IMG/VR virus record: IMGVR_UViG_3300049484_000183
Location: 1 to 21,985 of that record
Origin: a virus
DNA: 21,985 nt
Reading direction: 5' to 3' (one strand)
The notes under the pieces were generated by a model. That model had not been told where the DNA came from. It saw only the letters and a list, made by a program, of their open reading frames with translations, and searched no databases. Positions 1 through 5,842 of the stretch are shown piece by piece. The stretch's first letter is position 1. Every line of letters begins with the position of its first letter. The translations under genes and the position numbers were made by a program.

Positions 1-127
1 GCGACTCAGGACGAGTTTGCTATCTTCAAGAAACAAATTGAAGATAAGCAAGCCGAAGCCGAAAGCGCCGCAAAAGAAAAGGTTGAGAAGTTGCGCGAAG
101 GATTGCCAGAGGGTATCATTGTTTTGC
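1..127. repeat. Terminal direct overlap, left copy
   Basis: Bases 1-127 are identical to 21859-21985. The copy lies inside the scaffolding gene and continues its reading frame exactly (position 1 is the first base of codon 50). A repeat of exactly 127 bases at contig ends is the usual signature of a circular or circularly permuted genome assembled with a k-mer of 127, so I read it as an assembly overlap and not as a biological terminal repeat. Confidence 0.93.
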
Positions 128-264
128 TGGACAAGCTCCCGCCATTAGATCAGCTTGAATGGTTGAGCGACCCGGCAAACATAATCACAAAGCAGACAAT
201 CCACGCTTTGCCGGAAGCACGAGAAGGTGAAAGACACGCTCCGAGCATTGGCACGATTGTCTAA
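1..264 (+). CDS. Scaffolding protein, C-terminal part (gene crosses the contig ends)
   Basis: This is the 3' part of the gene that starts at 21712; codon 50 begins at base 1 and the stop is TAA at 262-264. The joined protein is 136 aa. The part here has a charged, coiled-coil-like segment rich in K, E and A (whole-protein residues about 53-83), followed by a more ordered C-terminal tail containing LPEGIIVLLDKLPPLDQLEW. In HK97-fold phages the scaffold guides procapsid assembly inside the head, and its C-terminus usually contacts the capsid protein. It sits directly before the decoration and major capsid genes, the usual place. The residue pattern and context, not a catalytic motif, support the call. 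No head protease gene is visible, so the scaffold is probably expelled rather than cleaved (inference). Confidence 0.8.
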   Translation, partial: ATQDEFAIFKKQIEDKQAEAESAAKEKVEKLREGLPEGIIVLLDKLPPLDQLEWLSDPANIITKQTIHALPEAREGERHAPSIGTIV

Positions 265-276
265 AAGGAAAACATT

Positions 277-708
277 ATGGCAGCAGTTGTAAAATCAACT
301 AAAGCAGGCTATGACGCCCTAAGCGTCCAAACCTGTGTAAAGATCACCGAGTTGTTCGCGGGCGCAAAGTTCGCGGCACTTGACCCGGTTTATATTGACA
401 GCGCGGGAGCGGTAGTTGTCGCAGTTGACACTTCTGATGCTGTCAAGTTCGATGGCTTTGCCGCTCGTGGAATTGACAGCGATCAGATTGGCTCACCTGT
501 CACCATCCTCAGCCATGGCGCGATTATGGAATGGCTCGAAGATAGCGACAATTATGATCCCGGCTCGCTGTTCTATGTCGGCGCGGCAAACGAACTCGAA
601 ACCACAGGGCGTGTCCCAGTGGCAATGTCAATCAATGGTCGTGAGATCGTTGTTATCGAAGGCCCCGGCATCCGCCGCGGAATTGACTCTGTTGCTCTTC
701 CTAAGTAG
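277..708 (+). CDS. Head decoration/stabilisation protein (DUF2190-like)
   Basis: A 143-aa protein between the scaffold and the major capsid gene. It is rich in short hydrophobic beta-strand patterns and glycine turns, for example VYIDSAGAVVVAVDT and VPVAMSINGREIVVIEGPGI, and has no membrane segment. Size, position and beta-rich composition fit the small capsid-stabilising proteins that bind the outside of HK97-type shells (DUF2190 or gpD-like). The start at 277 follows AAAGGA-type ribosome-binding bases at 265-270, and the gene starts 12 nt after the scaffold stop. It could instead be a head-fibre base or another minor capsid component; the exact family is inferred. Confidence 0.65.
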   Translation: MAAVVKSTKAGYDALSVQTCVKITELFAGAKFAALDPVYIDSAGAVVVAVDTSDAVKFDGFAARGIDSDQIGSPVTILSHGAIMEWLEDSDNYDPGSLFYVGAANELETTGRVPVAMSINGREIVVIEGPGIRRGIDSVALPK

Positions 709-716
709 GTGATGAC

Positions 717-1796
717 ATGACAAAATATGTAGGCACTTACTCTCTCGAAGATTTACTAAAACAGCGTTTCGTCCCTGCCACTGAATTTGGCTTAGATGCA
801 ATCGCCCGCTCAATTCAAGCGCGTCTGACTTGGCTGAATGAACAAGTCAGTTCACAAATGGGCTTGTTCTGTGAAACTTCTCAGGATGTCCGCAGGATTT
901 GGGGGCACTCTGAACACATGGAAATGATGGAAGTGGACGAACTTGGCGTGGCACGCACGCAGAAAGACAAAGGCGGCGTTGAGATCGACTTCCCGCTCCG
1001 CAAGTTCTCAATATCCACAGGCTTTACAGCGGACTTCATCGCCCGCGCTACTCCCGCTGATTTGGCGGGTAAGGCTCTTGGCGTGCAAACCGCATACTTG
1101 GAGCGGATCCGCAATGAGTTAGCATTCGCAGTGTTTGGCAAAGCTAATTACAAGTTCGTGGATTGGCTTGGTGATGGTACGACCTTAGCAGTCAAGGCAT
1201 TCTTGAATGCAGACGGCGCGGCAGTTCCATCAGCCCCTGATGGCACAGCATTCGCAACCACTCACCAGCACTACAACGGCACGTCCGGCGCGACTCTCGC
1301 TTATGGCGATATTGACACCCTGATTGCCAACGTCACAGAACATCAGTTGAAAGGCATTGGATTATTTATCAATGTCGCTGATGTGGCAACCCTTGTCGGC
1401 TTGGCTTCCACCAAGTTCACCGCTTTGACTCTCGCAGTTGTGGCAGTGCCGGGACGCACATCGGGCACAGTCCAGACTGCAGATGTAGAGGACGACCCCG
1501 CGAACAAACTCGTTGGTTATTGGGCTGGTTATCCAGTCTATACCCGCTCATGGGTTCCTGATAATTATTACGTCGCAATGGCGACAGGCTCACCCGAAAA
1601 GCCGCTTGTCCATCGTGTGGATAAGTTCGCTGGCTTGAATGGCTTGCGCCTTGTTGCTCAGACCGGGATGCACCCATTGACCGCCCAAACTTGGGAAGCG
1701 GAAATTGGCTTTGGTGCTTGGGGCAGAAATGCCGCCGCAATCTTGAAGGGCGACGCACAGACCACTTATGCAAATCCTAGTGGATTAGTGAGGTAA
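717..1796 (+). CDS. Major capsid protein (HK97 fold, gpE-like family)
   Basis: A 359-aa protein, the usual length for gpE-type (PF03864-like) major capsid proteins that form the icosahedral shell with the scaffold. Visible family-like features are the N-terminal SLEDLLKQRFVPATEFGLD stretch, a long helix with ARSIQARLTWLNEQV (the spine-helix region), the long middle domain, and a C-terminal region with YWAGYPVYTRSWVPDNYYVAMATG and a final HPLTAQTWEAEIGFGAWGRN, the typical A-domain strand pattern near the end of these proteins. There is no long N-terminal delta domain, consistent with the separate scaffold gene. It follows the decoration gene by 8 nt and precedes the connector genes. Confidence 0.88.
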   Translation: MTKYVGTYSLEDLLKQRFVPATEFGLDAIARSIQARLTWLNEQVSSQMGLFCETSQDVRRIWGHSEHMEMMEVDELGVARTQKDKGGVEIDFPLRKFSISTGFTADFIARATPADLAGKALGVQTAYLERIRNELAFAVFGKANYKFVDWLGDGTTLAVKAFLNADGAAVPSAPDGTAFATTHQHYNGTSGATLAYGDIDTLIANVTEHQLKGIGLFINVADVATLVGLASTKFTALTLAVVAVPGRTSGTVQTADVEDDPANKLVGYWAGYPVYTRSWVPDNYYVAMATGSPEKPLVHRVDKFAGLNGLRLVAQTGMHPLTAQTWEAEIGFGAWGRNAAAILKGDAQTTYANPSGLVR

Positions 1797-1798
1797 CA

Positions 1799-1990
1799 AT
1801 GAATATCTTGACATCACGACGCTTTTGGCTCTTGATTTTGGATAGCTCGGTATCCATCATCCTGCATTACATGGCAGGTGCGGACGTGTCCTTCCTGATT
1901 GGCGCATTGCAACCCGTGTTTATCACGCTTATCATAGCATACACTGTGGATGACACGGTAGCGACTCAAATCAGAGGCGTGAAGAAATAG
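1799..1990 (+). CDS. Small membrane protein with two TM segments
   Basis: A 63-aa protein starting 2 nt after the capsid stop; its ribosome-binding bases (GAGG) lie inside the end of the capsid gene. Two hydrophobic segments, about residues 8-24 and 30-47, are joined by a short turn and flanked by basic residues at the N-terminus (TSRR) and C-terminus (RGVKK), giving a likely hairpin in the inner membrane. Its size and topology resemble small class II holins, but it sits in the head operon away from the likely lysis genes. I do not assign a function; holin-like or superinfection-related roles are possible. Confidence 0.6.
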   Translation: MNILTSRRFWLLILDSSVSIILHYMAGADVSFLIGALQPVFITLIIAYTVDDTVATQIRGVKK

Positions 1991-2000
1991 CTTATTGGTA

Positions 2001-2040
2001 GGGTCTCCGCTGGTTCTCATCCTCCTTCCAGCGGAGACCC
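2001..2040 (+). promoter_or_regulatory. Perfect 13-bp hairpin with an anti-SD-like loop
   Basis: GGGTCTCCGCTGG (2001-2013) is a perfect inverted repeat of CCAGCGGAGACCC (2028-2040), with a 14-nt loop. No T-run follows, so it is not a standard Rho-independent terminator. The loop contains CCTCCTT, the same sequence as the 3' tail of bacterial 16S rRNA. It lies in the only sizeable gap of the head operon, just after the capsid and small membrane genes and 11 nt before the next start codon. Roles as an mRNA processing/stability element or a translation modulator are plausible inferences. Confidence 0.75.
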
Positions 2041-2051
2041 ATTGAGTTAAT

Positions 2052-2417
2052 ATGACACTTGCAACATATATCAACGATAATTTCCCCACAATCAAAACTC
2101 AACTTGGCTGGAATGACAGCACGCAGATCGTAACCATTGTAGCCAAAGCCGTCGAATTGTACGGCGTTGCAACCGAAGCGGACGCCACCAACCTTGCGAA
2201 GTTGCACGTATTGGCGTCTGTGGCGGTTTGGAGTCAGGCACTCACTGACATCAGCCTTGATTACAATTGGAGTGCGGACGGCGGAAGTTTTTCCCGCTCT
2301 CAAGCTGTTGACGCTGTACGCAAGAACCTGGACGAAGCCCTGAGCGCGTCGCTTGTATACATGGGCGGCTATTCCATGACTGTACACGCAGGCGATAATA
2401 ACCCGGACTGGAAATGA
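2052..2417 (+). CDS. Head-tail connector/adaptor protein (gp6- or gp15-like)
   Basis: A 121-aa, mostly helical protein. It starts with LATYINDNFPTIKTQLGW and has a long helical middle (VAVWSQALTDI) and a conserved-looking end with LDEALSASLVYMGGYS. This pattern of 100-130 aa just after the capsid gene fits the adaptor proteins that dock under the portal (HK97 gp6, SPP1 gp15). The start codon has only weak Shine-Dalgarno bases (TTGAG) and stands 11 nt after a strong hairpin, so translation may depend on upstream ribosomes. It overlaps the next gene by 4 nt. Confidence 0.7.
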   Translation: MTLATYINDNFPTIKTQLGWNDSTQIVTIVAKAVELYGVATEADATNLAKLHVLASVAVWSQALTDISLDYNWSADGGSFSRSQAVDAVRKNLDEALSASLVYMGGYSMTVHAGDNNPDWK

Positions 2418-2776
2418 GACACATCAGCGCAGGCGAACAAGCCCGCATGGTTGCGGCGGCGGTATCAAGTTTCAATGACCTGTGTGATATCTATCATTGG
2501 GTTAGCACAGTTGACTCGTTGAGTGGCGAAATTACAGACGGTTATGACTCATCTCCCTCCATGTCTACTGAGTGCGGATTTTCGGCTGGCCCACAACAAC
2601 GAAACGAGCGCGGGCAGATCGTCACCATTGACGCGGACGCAGTTCTAAGAGTTGCACAGGGGACGAATATCAAGGTCAAAGACAAGGTTATCGCCCGCTC
2701 TGTGACCTACATCGTAGACGGTATCATTCCCGGGCGCGATGTGACTATTGGCAACCTAAAGGAAATAAAAATATAA
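2414..2776 (+). CDS. Head closure (stopper)-like protein
   Basis: A 120-aa protein between the adaptor and the gp10-like gene, the place of head-closure proteins (SPP1 gp16, HK97 gp7-like) that plug and close the connector after packaging. It has a helical N-terminus and a beta-rich second half with DADAVLRVAQGTNIKVKDKV and a closing YIVDGIIPGRDVTIGNLKEI, the usual small beta-barrel pattern of the family. It overlaps the upstream gene by 4 nt (ATGA) and the next by 1 nt (TAATG), so translation is coupled. Confidence 0.68.
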   Translation: MRHISAGEQARMVAAAVSSFNDLCDIYHWVSTVDSLSGEITDGYDSSPSMSTECGFSAGPQQRNERGQIVTIDADAVLRVAQGTNIKVKDKVIARSVTYIVDGIIPGRDVTIGNLKEIKI

Positions 2777-3129
2777 TGCCCCCTATTGTCGCAGGAATGG
2801 CGAAACTTACGGCACAACTTGAAGCGGTAGGGCTTGAGTTCACAACTGAGGACTTAATGGCAGGCGCTGAAATCATCCTCAATCACGCGCAGGATTTATG
2901 CCCTGTAGATACTGGCTTCCTTCGCATGTCTGGCAATCTCTACGAAGACCCCGGACGCGGCGAAGTATTGATTGGCTTTGATGCTGAGTATGCAAGTTAT
3001 GTCGAATTTGGTACTTATAAGATGGAGGCGCAGCCCTTCTTGCGTCCCGCGCTTGATGAGGCGGAAGATCGGGCACTTAGCGCGATTGTAGACAGCATAC
3101 AGAGCCACATGCGAGACATAACACAATGA
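2776..3129 (+). CDS. HK97 gp10-like neck/tail completion protein
   Basis: A 117-aa protein with the clear hallmarks of the HK97-gp10_like family: CPVDTGFLRMSG (about residues 42-53), then YASYVEFGTYKMEAQPFLRP, and a final helix. The family acts in the neck during joining of head and tail. Position between the head-closure and tail-terminator genes agrees. It overlaps both neighbours (TAATG upstream, ATGA downstream). Confidence 0.88.
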   Translation: MPPIVAGMAKLTAQLEAVGLEFTTEDLMAGAEIILNHAQDLCPVDTGFLRMSGNLYEDPGRGEVLIGFDAEYASYVEFGTYKMEAQPFLRPALDEAEDRALSAIVDSIQSHMRDITQ

Positions 3130-3470
3130 CAATGGAAAGCGACATATACACAGCACTAAAGGCAGTCACGGCGGCTTATCCTGTAAGCCTCCCGCCTAAT
3201 CCTACCCTCCCTTCCGTGTCCTATCGTTTCGTGAGTGAAACACAGATGAGGCATGAGACAGGCAACAGCCTGAAAAAACGACGGCTACAAGTTGACTGTT
3301 GGGCGAAGACTTATACCGCCGCTTGCGTGCTTGGCGATAGTGTCAAGGCGGCTCTTGATTTACAAATGACAACACCTTTCAAACTAATCACGGCTGAAAA
3401 TGCCGCAGACTTATCAGACCCAGAAGCGGGCATCTACCATCGAATGTTAGAGTTCTTTGTCTGGGAATAG
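3126..3470 (+). CDS. Tail terminator protein (DUF3168-like)
   Basis: A 114-aa protein with the DUF3168 pattern: an N-terminal helix (SDIYTALKAV), PSVSYRFVSE, then LKKRRLQVDCWAKTYTAACVLGDSVKAAL (shown here in parts: LKKRRLQVDCWAKTY, then VLGDSVKAAL) and a final beta strand YHRMLEFFVW. The family caps the tail tube and ends tube growth (lambda gpU role). It is placed between the neck protein and the tube gene, as expected, and overlaps the upstream gene by 4 nt. Confidence 0.82.
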   Translation: MTMESDIYTALKAVTAAYPVSLPPNPTLPSVSYRFVSETQMRHETGNSLKKRRLQVDCWAKTYTAACVLGDSVKAALDLQMTTPFKLITAENAADLSDPEAGIYHRMLEFFVWE

Positions 3471-3482
3471 GAGCAATATAAA

Positions 3483-3881
3483 ATGGCAAACACAACTAAT
3501 TACGGAACACTGCTCAAGAAAGCAACCACTTCAATAGGGCAGTTGGTATCCATTGACCCGCCTGAATACAGCAACCCCGCAGTCGAAAGCACTAACCACT
3601 CATCGGGCGGCGTGCGTCAATTCATCTCGGGCAAGTTACGCGAAATGAGCGAGTTTAAAGCGACGATCAATTACGACATGGCGAATATTGCGACCCTTGT
3701 CACTGACTTGGTTGCAGGAACAGCCGCCGCATATTCGATTGTCTACCCTGACAACAGTTCGCAACGTTTCAGCGCGTTCCCGACAGCAATTAAGCCACTG
3801 ACAGCGGACGCACAGAAGCCAGATGTACACAAGGCAGAGATCACCTTCCGACCCACTGACAGCCTCGATTTGAGTTCCTAA
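3483..3881 (+). CDS. Major tail tube protein
   Basis: A 132-aa protein preceded by a good ribosome-binding site (AGGAG at 3470-3474). It follows the tail terminator and precedes the frameshifted chaperones, the usual place of the tube subunit that polymerises into the siphovirus tail. The sequence is beta-rich with typical tube features: an N-terminal NYGTLLKKATTSIGQLVSI segment, a mid-protein helix/strand FKATINYDMANIATLVTDLV, and a closing strand HKAEITFRPTDSLDLSS. It is shorter than many tube proteins, in keeping with a single-domain tube subunit without an Ig extension. Confidence 0.8.
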   Translation: MANTTNYGTLLKKATTSIGQLVSIDPPEYSNPAVESTNHSSGGVRQFISGKLREMSEFKATINYDMANIATLVTDLVAGTAAAYSIVYPDNSSQRFSAFPTAIKPLTADAQKPDVHKAEITFRPTDSLDLSS

Positions 3882-4210
3882 TGCTTACCCGCGACGAACT
3901 GGTAAGACAACGCACAAAAGAAATAACCATCGAAGGCGGGACGATGGTTATTCGTGCTTTGACAGCGGCAGAAGCACTTGATTTACGCGGCAAAGACATT
4001 CAAAGCGCGGAGATATTCGGCTTGGTTGCAATGTCAATTGTCGAACCTAAACTCTCTGTGGAAGATATTGGAATGCTCCCCACATCAGTGATGACACAAA
4101 TCACTGCTGAGATATTCACATTCAACGCGCTTGGACAAAAAGCCGTAGATGAGGCTATGGGTGAGCTAAAAAAAACGGCAGGTTTGACTTCCAACTTGCC
4201 CGCGTCCTAG
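3881..4210 (+). CDS. Tail assembly chaperone, short form (gpG-like)
   Basis: A 109-aa protein starting one base into the stop of the tube gene (TAATG). It contains VIRALTAAEALDLRG and a helical middle, and ends in TSNLPAS shortly after an A-rich slippery site. Position between tail tube and tape measure, size, and the frameshift site identify the gpG-type chaperone, which coats the tape measure protein during tail assembly and is absent from the mature tail. Confidence 0.85.
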   Translation: MLTRDELVRQRTKEITIEGGTMVIRALTAAEALDLRGKDIQSAEIFGLVAMSIVEPKLSVEDIGMLPTSVMTQITAEIFTFNALGQKAVDEAMGELKKTAGLTSNLPAS

Positions 4211-4500
4211 GCTGGCACTCGGTCGCTGATATGCTCGCAGGCATGAGCATGAATGAATATGTCCACTGGCAGGCGATTTACAGCGTAGAACCTTTCCCGG
4301 AAGAGCGGGCAGACCTACGCACAGCTGAGCAACTCCGAATGACGCTTATCGCGGCGGGCGTAAAGCAACTCCCCACCATTGTAGAATTATTACCCGACTA
4401 TTGGGGCGAGCGCAAACCCATCCAACAGACGCCTGAACAGATGAAGGCAAATATAAACCTCATCAAAGCCGCGAACAGGAAGAAAAAACATGTTACTTGA
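3881..4500 (+). CDS. Tail assembly chaperone, frameshifted long form (gpGT-like)
   Basis: A -1 shift on the heptamer A AAA AAA (4168-4174) joins codons 3881-4174 to the frame ending at 4500 and gives a product of about 206 aa. The new frame reads on from the slip site as FDFQLARVLGWHSVADML, with no stop between the slip site and 4498-4500, and continues with WHSVADMLAG..YVHWQAIY, the pattern of gpT-type extensions, which link chaperones to the tail tube. The downstream frame also has an internal ATG at 4231, but it lacks a convincing ribosome-binding site. Its end overlaps the tape measure start at 4490. Confidence 0.85.
4168..4174 (+). other. Programmed -1 ribosomal frameshift slippery site
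   Basis: In the zero frame the codons are CTA AAA AAA ACG (4166-4177), inside a run of eight A. This matches the X XXY YYZ rule as A AAA AAA. Both tRNAs can re-pair one base back, and reading resumes at AAC (4174-4176). The zero-frame stop follows 34 nt later (TAG 4208-4210). Between them lies a possible pairing of GGCAGGT with nearby bases, but I see no clear strong stem. Confidence 0.85.
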
Positions 4501-5842
4501 AAAACTTGTAATCCCGATAGGCTTTGACACTGGTATGTTAATGGCGGGCATTGACGCCATAACAGGTCTAATCACTGGCGCGGTAAAGCGTACTCAGGAA
4601 TGGGCGGAAGGTATGGACGCCCTGGGGGATGTCACTGGAATGTCAGAGGATAAGCTTGCGGCATGGTCATTTGTTGCAAAGAAAGCGGGCGTAGAGATTG
4701 AAACGTTTTCCAGTGCCACTGTCATCATGGCAAAAGGATTGCTTGACAGCAAAGGCGAGTTATCCACAACAGGCAAGGCATTACAGGATTTTGGCGTTAA
4801 TGTTCTGGATGCGGGCGGCAAAGTACGCGATCAATCTGACTTGATGAACGACATCGGGAAGAAATACGCGGAGTTTGGCACACAGACCGAGCGTGTAGAC
4901 TTCCTGACAAACGTATTCGGGCGAAGTGGCGCAAAACTCGTTGATGTTTTTGACACAATGGCGCAGGAAGGCGGGATTGACAAGGTGAAAGAGAAGGTGA
5001 AGGGTTTGGGGCTTGTCCTTGACCCGACACAATACGAAGATTTCCAGCGCAATCTTGCGGAAGTTGATTTGACATTCACGGGACTAGCGAACGCTTTCAC
5101 AGGCCCGCTACTTCCCGCCGCTGAAAGTTTACTTTCAACCTTCACCACTTGGTTGCAATCCCCCTGGGTTGCAGATGGTATCAAGAATATTGGCGAGAAA
5201 ATAGGGACACTTGCAACAGACATATCAACAGCCTTTGCGACTGGCGATTGGTCAAAGATCCTCCCCAACCTTGACCCGGTTGCACTCACTCAGGCTTTCA
5301 GGGATTGGGTTGCCTCTGTGGATTGGAATAGTTTATCAATCACTTTTGCCAATTGGATAAAAAATGTAGATTGGGCGGGAGGCACAAGAGCCGCTCTTGA
5401 CTCTACTGTAAATATTGAACAGGCACTTATTGATTTAGTAGGTCGCACCAGTTGGTCATCTTTGGGCGAGGCATTGAAAGCCGCACTGACAGGAATTTTT
5501 CGGGATGGTATTGGACGCGCAATTGGCGAAGCATGGGAAGGGGCGGCGATACAATTCTGGATTATGGTGGATAATCTCGTCGCTGGCGTGAAAAATAAGA
5601 TAGCCTCCGCATTTACTACAACTTCGGTATATGTCCCGGCGGGCGGAGCGTCTAGCGTACCCCGCAGAGCGGCGGGCGGCTCTGCAAGCGGCTTGACATG
5701 GGTCGGCGAGCGTGGAGCTGAGTTGGTCAATCTTCCGCGCGGCTCGAATGTCAATAACGCACAGTCAAGCCAAAGCATGGGATTTGATTACTACAAACTT
5801 GCCGCGATTTTGGCGGTTGAGTTTGCAAAGGCGAGGGATTAA
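4490..5842 (+). CDS. Tape measure protein (short)
   Basis: A 450-aa protein straight after the chaperones. It has helical, low-complexity stretches, hydrophobic segments with GLITGAV and W-rich repeats (DWVASVDWNSL, NWIKNVDWAGG around residues 269-300), and the C-terminal mark of tape measure proteins: AAGGSASG, then WVGERGAELVNLPRGSNV (about residues 398-424). Tape measure length sets tail length at about 0.15 nm per residue, so this tail should be near 65-70 nm, short for a siphovirus. It overlaps the upstream chaperone frame by 11 nt and the next gene by 1 nt (TAATG). Confidence 0.88.
   Translation: MLLEKLVIPIGFDTGMLMAGIDAITGLITGAVKRTQEWAEGMDALGDVTGMSEDKLAAWSFVAKKAGVEIETFSSATVIMAKGLLDSKGELSTTGKALQDFGVNVLDAGGKVRDQSDLMNDIGKKYAEFGTQTERVDFLTNVFGRSGAKLVDVFDTMAQEGGIDKVKEKVKGLGLVLDPTQYEDFQRNLAEVDLTFTGLANAFTGPLLPAAESLLSTFTTWLQSPWVADGIKNIGEKIGTLATDISTAFATGDWSKILPNLDPVALTQAFRDWVASVDWNSLSITFANWIKNVDWAGGTRAALDSTVNIEQALIDLVGRTSWSSLGEALKAALTGIFRDGIGRAIGEAWEGAAIQFWIMVDNLVAGVKNKIASAFTTTSVYVPAGGASSVPRRAAGGSASGLTWVGERGAELVNLPRGSNVNNAQSSQSMGFDYYKLAAILAVEFAKARD

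Noticed and set aside
1-127. True direct terminal repeat of the virion DNA
   Set aside because: The length equals a common assembler k-mer (127) and the repeat lies inside a gene whose frame is continuous across the join, so an assembly overlap is simpler.
4231-4500. Separate 89-aa gene between chaperone and tape measure
   Set aside because: The sequence is better explained as the -1 frameshift extension, since similarity to gpT-type proteins begins upstream of this ATG, at the slip site.
4831-5778. Two adjacent minus-strand open frames opposite the tape measure gene
   Set aside because: Serine- and proline-rich translations without motifs are typical reverse-strand shadows of a gene with few stops on that strand.
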